Below the pieces are notes generated by a model. The model had not been told where the DNA came from, did not search any database, and saw only the letters and a program-made list of their open reading frames with translations. From NCBI RefSeq assembly GCF_000003815.2, contig NC_049994.1:6780666-6844665 (forward strand): DNA of 64,000 nt. Direction: 5' to 3'. Both the position numbers and the translations under genes were made by a program. This DNA is from Branchiostoma floridae. Taxonomy: Eukaryota; Chordata; Leptocardii; Amphioxiformes; Branchiostomatidae. Shown one piece after another: positions 11,405 through 22,854 of this stretch (its first letter is position 1; each line of letters begins with the position of its first letter).

Positions 11405-14400
11405 CTGAGACTAATTCTGAAGGCAAAGAAGAGTCCTGCCACGATCCTCCCACGCACACGTCGTGTCGTAAGTACTTCTTCTGTCTTCACGGCTGTTGTA
11501 TATGTGTGGGACAGAAAATAGAGGTATGTCAGCAAAAAAAGTGAGAACACATATACATATATAAATACAGAACATTTGTTGATGGTGAGGATAAATCTTA
11601 CTTACTCCAACCACAGGGCGAGGAATAAGCATGGCTGAAGACACCCCCAACGGTGTTCTAAGGGTCCACATACAGTATGTCTGGGAAGACTGTTTGACGC
11701 CAATACGTTCAGATGCCCAAATAAAGACAGATTTGAAGCAATATGCTGTTTCAAACCCGCTACCGAATCCGATGTCCGAAATAGGTAATAGCCCAAGTGC
11801 AAATGAACCTGTCCAAGATAGCACTACCAAAGCTGGAATCCGATTTCCCCCAAATACATATAAGAACATCACTAACTCCTGGAACTTAGACAAGGACAAA
11901 CATCCCTCCATACCTAACGGGTGCAATGAACACGATGATGACAACCATACGCCTGAAATAACCGGAGATGCAATTGATAAGATCAAAATTGCCTCAGCTG
12001 ATGTCAATTTCAATGCAGTTACTGATGAAAACATGTCCCAGAATGACATGGTGACTCCAAAATTAAGCACCAATGCAACCTCACAACAAGGTCTCAAGTA
12101 CCCGAATCCCCTGTACACTATCACAAATCAGAAGTGTCCGACAAAAGCCGTGCATCAGCCAAATTCTGCATACATAGCAAACATAAGTGGCTGTCATTCC
12201 TGTACCGACCCATATACAGCAAGAGTTGTAACTACAACGTACAACGATGATTATGGCAAAGACATACATTCCCAAAACAACATTGTGGCTGAATTTCCAG
12301 AACCAGTCTACACCACACCTGATAATGCCGATTTGGAACCTTATCCCGTCGCATATGAAGTCCAAGACTCATCGCACATATCAGGATGTAACTCCACTGA
12401 GCAGGTTGCTGACCAAGTGGATCTTGTAGATGAAAACACCGACATACCTACAATCAGACATATCCCAAATACAGATCCGAATACCTTAACAGACACCCTG
12501 AACAGGAATCCGATGTATGTGCCAAACATACCACAACAAGCACGTTGCCGTAAGTTGTTTTCCTTAGGTTCATATTTAGTTTCATGAAATGTTATCAAAA
12601 TAATTTCATATGTATTGATAACATTTGTTTTGGTGGTTGACCAAGACCTACCCACAGCAGTAATTAAAACTAATAAACGCTATGTATTTCGTCAATTAGA
12701 TTTTTTCCTTTCCTTTTAGCAGCATTTTACCGTTTTACTGGAAGTACTATCGATATTCCGTATGTATGTAAACATATTATGTAATTTCATTGCATTATAA
12801 ACCATTTGAATGTCAGCATTTTTAACACCTTAATACGATATCATGCATTCCTTACTTGGTTGTCAATAAACTTTTTACTTTATGTTTCGGTAAGAGATTT
12901 TGACCTAAGTTGAAGTCCATTATACAACTGTTCTTCGGAATAGCTGCTGGTCTCAAAGTCGTACCCATAAACACAAAGAATCGACAAAGGTGCTCCATGG
13001 AAGATGGGTTCGGAATTCTCTGTCTCCTAATGATTCGTTTTACCACATGTGACCTGATATGAGTGCTTGGTTCATTTTCACCAAAACCTTAACGTTGCTT
13101 TCTTATTACATGTCCATTCAGGGTGCACTGTAGCCAGGGTAGGCATTGCTGTGATGATAACTGCCTTGATGACATCGGCCTTTTTCGGAACCTGGCTCTA
13201 CTTCAACGGAAATTGGACCGTTCATAAGGTAAAGTTCGTTCCCAGCTGTAACCTTAACGTAACTATGTCTTTGTCACATACAAAATATGTTGCTGGGCCT
13301 TGCTGGGCTGGGATAGGGAAGGATTGAGGAGGAGAGTCATGTCCATCCGTTCAACCAGCACCCGGGATGATGATGATGGGCCTTCAGGGATGCATCGTTC
13401 ATTGTATACCATTTAACATGATAGACAACATCGTCTGTATTCAAAGTAGTCACCAGTTTTTTTTACCTGTATGTACTAAAACAAACTTTCCTATCTGCAG
13501 ATGATGCAGGCTGATGCTGCTGTAACTACCCCTGGGCAGTCTGCTTTGGACACTGCACACATCCATAGTCAGCCTGCCTTGGACACTGCCTACATTGCCG
13601 GCCACCCTGATGTGCACACAACATACACTCCTGGTCAGCAAGATGTGGACGTTACCTATATCGATGGTCACCCCGCAGTGGGCACTGCCTACACCGATGG
13701 TCCACCTGCAGTGGACACTACCTACACTGATGGTCACGCTGCAGTGGACACTACCTACATCCCTGGCCACCCTGCAGTGGACACTACCTACACTGATGGT
13801 CACCCTACTCCTGACACCACCTACATTGCCGGTCACCCAGCTGTGGACAATACCTACCTCCACGGTAAAAGTTTATGATTGATTAATACTACTTGTCCAT
13901 TTTTGCACAAAGTGGGTAATTTTCTTAAATTTGATTTTGGACTTCAAAATTTCATTTTTTGAGCATTGATAATTTTGAACGTGTTCATTTTACATGCGCA
14001 AGGGTCTATTGTCGTGCAAAGGTGAATTTCCACAAAGCTCAATTTTGGACCTGATCTGTTTCAACAGGAAGTACTAACAGAGTACATTTTTGTTCGGGGC
14101 CCGGGGTTGGCATTTTGTCTAAAATTCACATTTGGAACCGTCTATTTTTGGGTTGGGTGAAATTTCATGTATTCAATCGCAAATATTGCCTGTCTAATGC
14201 TACAAATGTTTCTCTTTAAGTGACAGCATCGTACGTGAACCTCTTCACCAAGGAAAATGGTCGTTTCTTCGGTGATCATCCTGACCACATAGTGTCATAC
14301 AGCGACATAGACGCAGACGAGTGTGCCCGCCGCTGTCTGCAAGGCTTCGGCAGTTATGACGGCGTTAGCCGGGTATGTTCGTCCTTCAACCATCGCCCCG

Positions 14401-15611
14401 CGGGATCGCCAGAGGGTGGTAGTGCACGGTGTTGGCTCCGCAGTAGTGCCAAAGACATAGCGGGATCTCCTGGTCCTGAGTGGGACAGTTGGCCACATCG
14501 AAATTACTACCAGAGGAAAGGTAAATACGTATTATTTTTATCTATCTGTGTCGCCAAGACAATTATCATTTTTTTGGCATTTCGCGACTTGCAGCCACAA
14601 AATGCCTTGTGGTCAGAAGATTTGCTGTTGTGATGTTGGAATTTTGAAATGAACGGAACTATTCAATACATGTCATACATGTGTACATTTAAGCAATTCT
14701 TGGCAAAACGTCAGCTTTTTAAAGCACTTGTTTGACCACCTGCTAATTGTTAATCTTTATATTTCACCCGTACTTGCTGTTAAAAATTTATTCACGGGCA
14801 TAGGGTAACCTTAAATCTAAGGGAAAAGGATTTTAAAAGTGTTTTTGTTACAAAAAAAAACTTTTTCGTAACCTCTGGCGCATTTCGCATGAAAATCTGT
14901 GTGTTTGGGGTAGGCATTACAAGTAAAAACAACACGGAGTATTTCATCACTCTCTAGGTCCTGGCCCTCCTGCGGGTTCACACGTGCGTACATGTATATA
15001 CTCAAGTCCGTATGAGGTTCGAAGTAAAGTCGTAGCCATTACTAGGCGCCAGAGGTCGCTGGACATATAATCAATTTAGAAATTGGACAAACATAGCCAG
15101 ATATCACACCGCAGGAGCAAGCTGGCAATTTCTGCTATTTTCCTTAGCCATCCATGGAGCCAGGTAGAGGCTAAGAATTTTATACGGAAATCATACGGAC
15201 TTGAATGTATACGCACATGTGAACCTGGCTTTAAGCTTAGACCTTTGTACGATCATGTCCGCTTCTCCTCAGGTGGTACCTCGGGTGATACAGAATCTGA
15301 CGTTTATATTCAAAATCTACCAAACATCGCATTTCAGGCATCATGTTGGCGTGCGAAGCTCTTCGTAAATATTGATTAAACAAACCTTAACACCAACAGG
15401 TCTTAAGAAGAAGTATCGAGACGACTTGCGATGCGGCTGGGGATACCCTGCAGAAGACGGTAACACTGCTGAATGTGACCCTGACGGGAAAGCTCCATGC
15501 TGCTCCCTTGCAAAGTGGTGCGGTGGCTCTATCAACCACTGTAACTGCCCCGGCTGTATCGACTTCAAGAAGTATAAAGGACGAACCGTGAATATATGGA
15601 GAATTCGTTAA
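11405..15611 (+). CDS. Type II membrane receptor-like protein: NPxY tail, TM, repeat stalk, PAN/apple, hevein-like
   Basis: Exons: 11405-11467 (probable), 11617-12549, 13122-13228, 13501-13864, 14221-14520, 15400-15611 (TAA). Every junction has GT/AG and matching phases. From the ATG at 11631 the product is 633 residues, but the frame runs through the 11617 acceptor into exon 11405-11467, so the true start may be further upstream. Residues 1-306 form an Asn/Thr/Tyr-rich tail with NPLY and NPMY; there is a single TM segment at about 311-331 and no signal peptide, hence a predicted type II topology. A stalk of 11-residue repeats (about 343-464), a PAN/apple-like domain (about 464-564) and a C-terminal 8-Cys hevein-like domain follow. 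A cell-surface recognition receptor with cytosolic endocytic or signalling motifs is the inference. A minus-strand paralogue lies at 1.3-3.0 kb. Confidence 0.85.
13122..13228 (+). CDS. Exon: transmembrane segment of the type II receptor
   Basis: The acceptor is CATTCAG|GG and the donor CATAAG|GTAAAG. The exon encodes a hydrophobic stretch, VGIAVMITALMTSAFFGTWL, preceded by Arg/Cys residues and followed by an Asn-rich segment with an N-glycosylation sequon (NWT). A basic N-terminal side (CRCTVAR) supports an N-in orientation. Confidence 0.85.
13501..13864 (+). CDS. Exon: extracellular stalk of 33-bp/11-residue tandem repeats
   Basis: A phase 0 to phase 1 exon encoding about ten units of the type GHPAVDTTYTD. 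The DNA repeat is 33 bp, so copy-number changes preserve frame. A repetitive Thr/Pro/Asp stalk would hold the PAN and hevein-like head away from the membrane (inference). The opposite strand is also open across the repeat, a by-product of the repetition. Confidence 0.85.
14221..14520 (+). CDS. Exon: PAN/apple-like domain
   Basis: A phase 1-1 exon. Key residues are DADECARRCLQG, VCSSFNHRP and ARCWL, the Cys spacing expected around the helix and core strands of PAN/apple domains, which bind protein or carbohydrate ligands in other proteins. Confidence 0.75.
15400..15611 (+). CDS. Terminal exon: hevein-like Cys-rich domain
   Basis: Encodes a compact 8-Cys module (RCGWGYPAEDG, ECDPDG, PCCS, WCGG, HCNCPGC) ending at TAA. 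The PCCS...WCG pattern resembles hevein-type chitin-binding domains; chitin or GlcNAc binding is inference only. Confidence 0.75.
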
Positions 15612-17037
15612 GCTGTTTCTTCAAACGACTAACAAGGCATCCATGTCCATAGTTTATTACAGCGCCCCTAATTGGCCATTTTTCCTGTAAGTCCTTTTTG
15701 TTTTGATTATGTTTTTGATCATATAATTCACCCCTCTGGATCCCTAAAACTTGAGAGGGTGCCTCAAAATGTCCTTATGTTGAAAGGGCTTTCGTATTGA
15801 CTTTGGTAGCATTCTGCAACATTATTAACCATTTTGTTACAGTTTATGGCATCTATTTTCTATTTCAGCTTTTTAACTGATTTTGAGTTTGAAAAACTCA
15901 TACCTCTGATTCCTATCAATGAAGTTTATCTTTTTGTCTCTTAAAATGGATCTCTTGCCACTAGTTCGTTTTCTGACATTGTTACACAACATCATTTTAT
16001 CAGTGGGCTCTATTTACGTTCTTCTACTGCAGATTATAAGGCAATGTGCTTAACTCAAAATTTTATTATCCAGACCGGATGTCTTGCAGCATCGTAAAGC
16101 AAGTCGATCGATTTTATCCACGTCCTTCTTACAACAATACGGAGAAGGGTTAGACTTAGCCCTTAAGAAGAAAACTAGGATCCTTAATTTGATGTTTCAA
16201 TTGTATTTGTTTTTCTATTTATGTTGATTAATCTTCGTTAGTCGTATTCTTTTCTTGTTTGACGACATTGATGATATAAACTTGCATCATTAACATAGTA
16301 TGTAAATCAATGAAACTTGTATAATTCATAATGTAAGAAAGTTCATCAAAATAGGTTGGTCAAAAATGGTGGATCCAAGCGGGTAGCTTTATTGTGAATA
16401 AATTTCTGTGACGTAACGTTAATGTCGTTTTAAAATGATGATAATTATCTTCAACTATAAGAAAATATGTCAACCCAGACATAAATCTAGCAAAGATCTA
16501 CGGAGTTGGAGAAGTTATTATTATACAGTAGAAAGAGCAGAGGGTCTAACAATCTACCCTGCGGAACTCCAGGGGTGATGATCATGACGGCTGCTTACAG
16601 AAAACAAATTTTATGTTTAAAAACACGTGGAGTAATGAGATCTATCCGTTCTACTTTAATACTTCTGTTAGAGGTAAGGAATTAACACAAAATTTGTATT
16701 TTTAATTTTCTTCACAACTTTGAAGTTAATTGTAGGAGTGTTCAAATAACAACAGTAAAACGCCAGAGTTTGCAAAGACACGTATTGTTAGACATATTTG
16801 TATCAATACATTTCAGTCTCTTTGTAGTGTCGTTTAAATTTAACATCACTATAGTAAGTACAGGGGAATGCATTCCCACCTCGTGATTATCTTTGTTCCG
16901 TACAGTTTTAATTAAATTCGTACAGTTGTAATTAATGTTAATTCGTACAGTTGTAATTAATGGGAATATTACATGTACAGACTGTTTTCGTATTTAATTT
17001 CATTCTTTATTGAAGAACACCAGTGCTACAATAGTGC
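15612..17037. other. Intergenic, no gene seen
   Basis: AT-rich sequence after the stop codon. No splice-flanked frame was recognised. Short direct repeats of a GTACAGTTGTAATTAA type occur near 16900-16965. Confidence 0.4.
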
Positions 17038-17218
17038 NNNNNNNNNNNNNNNNNNNNNNNNNNNNNNNNNNNNNNNNNNNNNNNNNNNNNNNNNNNNNNN
17101 NNNNNNNNNNNNNNNNNNNNNNNNNNNNNNNNNNNNNNNNNNNNNNNNNNNNNNNNNNNNNNNNNNNNNNNNNNNNNNNNNNNNNNNNNNNNNNNNNNNN
17201 NNNNNNNNNNNNNNNNNN
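17038..17218. other. Assembly gap (Ns)
   Basis: A run of 181 N. Flanking minisatellite suggests an unresolved tandem array. Confidence 1.
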
Positions 17219-17818
17219 GATAACATTTACACTGGACAGCAATCCTGCATGTACCTATGATAACATTTACACTGGGCAACTACAGCAGTACTGTATGGAA
17301 CTATGGTAACATTTACACTAAACAGCAGTCCTGTATGGAAATAAGATAACATTTACACTGGGCAGCAGTCCTGTATGGACCTATGATTACATTTACACCG
17401 GAGAGCAGTCCTGTATGGACCTATGATAACATTTACACTGGATAGCATTCCTGTATGGACCTATGATAACACTAACACTGGACAGAAGTCCTGCATGGAC
17501 CTATGATAACACTAACACTTGGCAGTAGTCATTTATGGACCTATGATAACATTTACACTGGACAGCTACAGCAGTCCGGTATGGACCTATGATAAGATTT
17601 ACACTAGACAGCAGTCCTGTATGGATCTATGATAACATTTACACTGGACAGCATTCCTGTATGGACCTATGATAACACTAACACTGGACAGAAGTCCTGC
17701 ATGGACCTATGATAACATTAATACTGGACAGCTACTGTAACAGCAGTCCTGTATGGACCTATGATAATATTTACACCGGACAGCAGTCATGTATGGACCT
17801 ATGATAATATTTATCATA
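17219..17818 (+). repeat. ~40-bp minisatellite
   Basis: About 15 tandem copies of a unit containing CCTGTATGGACCTATGATAA followed by CATTTACACTGGACAGCAGT, with copy-to-copy variation. It abuts the N gap, which probably represents more copies. Confidence 0.95.
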
Positions 17819-17946
17819 GGTGAGCACAAACTTAGGCAAGTTAACAAACGTAAGACTAACAGATGCCAAAGCTTCCCGACCTGTACAACAAAGAATATCA
17901 TAGTATCAAAATCGTTTACAATGATAAATAATTTTATCTTCCACAG

Positions 17947-20828
17947 GGCCTATCTGAAGCCATTACCATCGTCCTTCAGAACAGGCCAGAGATGTTCCGG
18001 GTCGGGCATCTCGTGAACTATAAACACTACGATAACGACACCATGGCGTTCCGAGACTTCCAGGCCCTGGAGAACGCCACGTACGCCCGGGGTTACACTG
18101 ACGGTACGGACCGACGGCTTCATAGAAGAGGCCAAGATTTACGGGAAGCTTGGTGGCGATACTAACGACATAGACCACGATTTCAGGTAGCTGCAAGTGG
18201 AAACTATATTTTAGTAAAATTTTCATGAGGAATGAAGCCTATCGCATTTGCCATGCAATAGGCTAAACAGAGTTAAGCCCAAGCTTACTCGCACCGGTTT
18301 TCATACATTATACATCCGTAAATAGTTTCATAAAATTGGTAGATAAATTGAACAAAGTATTCTTCGTTACACAATCTTCTGTCCATCTGTCGTCTTCGTC
18401 AGTACAAAATGCAAAATAATTTTGTACTGATGAAGATGACAGATGGTCGTCGAAACGTTTACTGAAGAAGTTAAGAACTTCAAGGCTGTGTAACGAAGAA
18501 GACTTTGGTCAATACCTTATACATGCTTACCACCGTTGTATGCATACTATCACCGATTCTATTTTATATACTTTATTATCTGTTATGTCTCATGTCGATG
18601 ATCGAAGGTTTATGTTACGATATGCAACTACCTTTAACCTGTTTGTATTTTGAACAGTTCTGAGATGTTAGCTTAGAAAAGAAAAAAATTGTTTTAAATG
18701 TTGCAATAAGAAATAAAAGGCTTACTAATTGTTTTAAAAAAAAGACTAACTAATCTTTTTCTGATATGTAGCAAATTTCTTTCGTGGGAGGACTTTGGCA
18801 TCACGGGGTATGAAGGGAATCAAACCTTCACAGCCTTCATTGTACTTCCCGTCCAGAAGGTCAACAATGGGAGAGGACAGTACACCATTGGCATTTTGAT
18901 TGACGGTATTGTTGTTTAACCATAACTTTAGTTAGAAAATCTTAGCTTATAATTATCTTAATTTGAAAAGAGAAATTACGTAGGGCCAAGGTTAAAAGGC
19001 ATTTGATCATTGGTACCAAAAATTACTTCCCATCTGGCGATGCGAGATGCTGTTGCGAAGTAATGAAGCGTATGTACTACTAAGATAGTACAAAAGTGCA
19101 AAACAGTATCCAGTAAGCCATACTTTGCCCCTATAGATCAGCTTGTAGAAACTGAGGTTCTTAGGATACGGCAAACTCATTTGGATTTCAAGTGAACATC
19201 ATCAATTTGAAGAGAGTTAGAGTCCATTCCAAGACACCATGAGGGTTTTTAGACGATATTTATAATTAGTCTGAATTATTTTGAATAAAAGAATATCTGA
19301 GCCACAATAATTAAATTATTTTCAAAAAATTGACTAAGAAAATACTCATTTATTTGAATTTCTTTGAGTATTTTAGAAACATTTTGAAAGTAACTGTACA
19401 AAAATATCTTTATTTAGAATAATTGTGAAACCTCTCTGTGATTATTTCACATTTACAAATATTTACAAAAAATGGTAAACCTGGCCAAATGGTAAAATTA
19501 GTTTATTGCCCCCATAAAAGTAAGCCCTATTGTTGCATCTGTATATTTTTAGATTTCACTGCTGGGCACTGGTGGATCCTTTGTGGTGGGCCATTGTTAC
19601 ATGTCACCCAACCATACTTTGCAAGGATGTGTGAATTGCTATCTTCCCAGCCCACCGAACCATTTACAAAAAATGGTAGAAAATGGTAAATAATGGTAGA
19701 ATGCTGTTATCATTATTTAGAAACCATTAGAAGTATCCAATTCCACACCATGAATATTTCCAAAGTTTTACAGGACCAGGGAAATATTTATAAAGTTAAA
19801 ACAGTGTTAGAAATATTTCTGAAGTATCAAATGTCCTAGACATATAATTACAAAACTTTAGAATCAATTCTAAACAATGGCAACAAACATCCGCATGGTG
19901 TCTTGGAATGGACTCTACATTGAACATAAGATGAAAATAGAAAATAGTTTGATGTGTCAATCTTTTTCATGAAATTATTTTCAACAAAACCTTTGCTAAA
20001 TCCTAATTTCAAAACCTCTTCATTTCTAGAGTGTCTGTCACAGCATTGCAAGTACTCAGCGGATATCGTCAGGATCAGCTGTCGGTACTGGGATTCAGAG
20101 GACAACGCTTGGAAGGGAGACGGCTGCCAGGTACAGTCATTCGAAACTTTTGTGTAGCTTGCACTGTTGTAACCATCACCTCTTGCTGTCTTTATCATCA
20201 TCATCAACATCATCGGTCGGCTGCTGTGCAAGTGACTGCAAGCTTTCTCCAGTTCCGTCTTTCTCCAGTTCCAGTTCTGTCTTTAAGGGAATCTTATAAT
20301 CTATCTGTCTGTCAAAGAGGATAGAGAGGGCCAAGAATGAAACCAAGCTGTCCAGTATGTTTCGGAGCGAACAAAGAATACAACACTTTGCTCGTTTGTT
20401 TATTTCAATCTCAGACATACTGGACAGGTTGGTTTCATTCTCCCCCCCCCCTCTCTTTTTCCCAGTGTCCCCTGTTGCTCTTTGAAAGTAACCCCTTCCT
20501 ACAGTACAAAGCTTGGACTGAATTATGGGGAAAGAGGTGCTGCCATTGGTTGTACACATTGATAATGCAATACACCTATCTACGTCATACTAATGACATT
20601 GATGCCTTCCCTGTGTCCGCAAAAAGATATTATAGATGAACATGCGACAAACTATTATTATTATATTCATAAAATACATGGGAGCATGTCGAGATTTCTC
20701 TTACGTATCAGCTGACTTTGGCTGTTTTCATCCAGGTCAGCCCAAAGACCAACCGGAAGGAAACAGTCTGCCTGTGCGACCACCTGACTGCCTTCGGAGC
20801 CGACATAGTTCGACAAAGTAAAAATTGA
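17947..20828 (+). CDS. GPS-motif protein, polycystin-1/adhesion-receptor-like (partial, one frameshift)
   Basis: Exons: 17947-18186, 18772-18905, 20030-20130 and 20736-20817 or on to the TGA at 20826-20828. The last two encode a canonical GPS: CRYWD...W, DGCQV, CLCDHLTAFGA, with the HL|T autoproteolysis tripeptide intact. GPS motifs occur at the membrane-proximal end of adhesion GPCRs, polycystin-1 and REJ-type proteins. Exon 17947-18186 starts in one frame (...LENATYARGYTDG) and is clearly coding in another after about 18111 (IEEAKIYGKLGGDTNDIDHD); one extra C in ACGGACCGACGG explains it. The corrected frame joins the next exon properly (AG|C). After the GPS either TGA ends the protein or a GTAAAA donor at 20818 leads to TM exons that I could not find. 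The 5' exons are also not visible. It could be a decaying gene or an assembly error. Confidence 0.7.
18350..18510. repeat. Fold-back repeat with GAAGATGACAG...CGAAACGT core
   Basis: Arms TTCTTCGTTACACA and TGTGTAACGAAGAA are inverted around a core with GATGAAGATGACAGATGG and CGAAACGT. Related hairpins occur at 36360, 37165-37305 and 43335-43490. It lies in an intron of the GPS gene. Confidence 0.7.
18906..20029. other. Intron of GPS gene
   Basis: AT-rich. No exon recognised, although domain sequence expected between the flanking exons could be hidden here. Confidence 0.4.
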
Positions 20829-21600
20829 CTTTCACAAGGATAAGGCCTGTCAATTATTATTAGTAATCCCAGTTAGACTTAATATCATATTTCAATATTA
20901 GATGATTTTATGATTATGACTAGAGAAACATGTAGACAACAAAAGTATTGATTTTATTTTATAATAATGCATGAATATGCTTGTAATCATCCAACAGTTG
21001 GATGAGTGTGTGCTTGGCAGATATATAATCACTAATAAAACATGAAAACGAACAAAGTGTCAAATATTTTACTGACAAGACTTCTCTCTATGCAACAGTT
21101 GTATATATGTGTGTGTGTATGTGTGTATGTGCTTGTTGCTATGTGACTGTGTATAAGCCAACAAAGGGTAAACATGTCATAAAGTGCTTCTAACAATAAA
21201 GAGAAGGACATTCGAAAAATACGTTCACCGGTCCAGAATAATCAAAACCCATTAAAAAGATGTGCCAAGCTTTTAGGTAGATTGGTTTGGCTCGGAAGGA
21301 CGCAAAACACAACATGTTCTTTTTTATGCGGCCTTGGTAACACATGTATAATGGATGAGGTTGTCCTAAGTTAACGTTGTGTTGAATTTAAGAGAATCAT
21401 CGATGGATAGTTAAAAAATGTCTTAAAAGGTTCCTTCATATTTATGTTCCGAAAACAAACAATTAACAGATCAAAAAGAATGAACGGATTATGCAAATTG
21501 TAAAATAAAAATGTGGGATTTCAAAGTATTCCTTTAGAACGTTACTTTCATGAAACCAATCAAGCATATGATGTGGAAGATTACACCCTATTCTGGCAAC
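20829..21600. other. Non-coding after GPS exon
   Basis: AT-rich with a short TG-rich run near 21105-21135. No TM-encoding exon was found, although one would be expected if the GPS gene continues. Confidence 0.4.
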
Positions 21601-21625
21601 CGTGTATATATAAGTGCGCATCACA
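21601..21625 (+). promoter_or_regulatory. Possible TATA box for the NHL fragment
   Basis: GTGTATATATAAGTGCGC contains TATATAAG about 120 bases upstream of the ATG at 21729. The spacing suits a start site near 21635, but no initiator was verified. Confidence 0.4.
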
Positions 21626-21728
21626 GCATTGTTGGTCAGTGAAAACAACATGTAGAGGGAACATGGACGACCCACCGTAGGGGGACGCTGACAATTGTGC
21701 TTAGGAGATTATCGTACTGAGCACAAAC

Positions 21729-22433
21729 ATGCTGCTCTACAAGGTTTTTCACCTTGGTGCAGTGTTCATCTTTCTGACGCTGATAAAAGAAGTGTTTCCT
21801 GTTTCCAACACCGGCGGTCAATATGGTAGGTTAGCCTTAATTATTTTTTCTTCAGTTAAGACTTCTTTTTTTCTATTAAGTCGCAAAGAGATCGTGAAGC
21901 TTTATTGTATTTTAATGTACATACATACTTGTGATAATGTTCAGAAATAAAGACAAACGCTTGCAACGGTCAAGTACTTAATTCATATCTATCTTTAATT
22001 TATGTACTAGTCAACGAAAAACTATACAGGACACAGGGTTGATGCAATATAGCAGAGAGACAATATCATACAGATGATAAAAATGATTTTTTGCAGTGCA
22101 TGAAGTCATATCGGACAACGAAGAAAATATCTTGCTCACAGGCCACCAAAGTGTTAAGTTCTACAGTCAATTGGGAAAGAAGATATTTGAATTTGGAAAC
22201 TAACCGATCTTGTGCCCTTGGATGGTAAAGGCTCTCTGCACGACTTTCCTCGCTTTACTCAGGTCACATTATCGTGGCGAACCGTGACAACAACAGGGTA
22301 GACAAGTTCACAAGCCGTGGGGAGTTTGTCCGTACTGTAGCGAACATTACATGCCCATGGGGTATCGCTATGGGACCGGTTGGACAGTTGGTGGTGACTA
22401 ACATATTGGACTCAACCGTAACCATCTTTTCAG
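21729..22433 (+). CDS. Secreted NHL-repeat protein fragment (probably broken)
   Basis: Exon 21729-21825 encodes a signal peptide (MLLYKVFHLGAVFIFLTLI...) and ends in phase 1. Exon 22097 joins in frame and reads ...NILLTGHQSVKFYSQLGKKIFEFGN, then TAA at 22201. Exon 22263-22433 is an NHL/beta-propeller blade (HIIVANRDNNRVDKF, TVANITCPWGIAMG, LVVTNILDSTVTIFS) and ends at a phase-1 donor. The usual PxGVAVD segment between FEFG and GHIIVAN is missing; the bases there (22203-22262) look SINE-derived. Only one or two blades are present against the six expected of a propeller. A secreted or membrane NHL protein that has been truncated, or a pseudogene, is most likely. Confidence 0.6.
22203..22262 (+). 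mobile_element. SINE fragment inside the NHL gene
   Basis: The stretch GTGCCCTTGG...AAAGGC, ACGACTTTCCTCGC, TACTCAG resembles the post-B-box segment of the tRNA-derived SINE at 43060-43110 (GTGCCCTTGGGAAAGGCAC, ACGACTTTCCTCAGGTG). It sits exactly between the two NHL half-blades and supplies the apparent AG acceptor. Confidence 0.55.
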
Positions 22434-22854
22434 GTCACATTTAAAGCTCTTCAGTATGCGAGACACACGCCTTTTTGCTACATGACACATTTACGTACTA
22501 GTTTTACCAGAGAGACGCTGTTTGGTCTATGTTCAGACTTATTGACAATTCACTATTTTCTCTTTGCCACTGACAATTGCCGTCTAAAGCCTCTGACTTA
22601 TCCATTTGACTAATTCATTTAGAGTAATTCATATTATTTAACCTGGATGTCGAAACTTGATCAACGCATTTCGTTGTGAAACATCCTTTTAATAAAGAGA
22701 CCAAGGTGAAATTCTAAGACCGTAGAAAATATCAACCAAGTATCAAAAGTCAGAAGTGATACAGACGTCAATTATGCACCCGAAAGGGTTTTCTTATAAA
22801 ACAGTGCTATGGAGCACTATTGTTTTGTTTTTTCATTTGTACACATTATATGAC
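22434..22854. other. Non-coding, no recognised gene
   Basis: No further NHL blade is seen. A CGAAACTTGATCAACGCATTT-type segment near 22650-22700 resembles the fold-back repeat family. Confidence 0.4.

Noticed and set aside
11411-12124. Minus-strand 237-codon frame over the cytoplasmic-tail exon
   Set aside because: The plus strand has the splice sites and the paralogue similarity; the reverse frame is a shadow that also occurs opposite copy 1.
13450-13863. Minus-strand 137-codon frame with Gly/Val/His repeats
   Set aside because: Antisense shadow of the 33-bp coding repeat, which is splice-bounded and in phase on the plus strand.
17219-17818. Regular repeats considered as a CRISPR array
   Set aside because: Units are contiguous minisatellite copies with no unique spacers, in a eukaryotic context.
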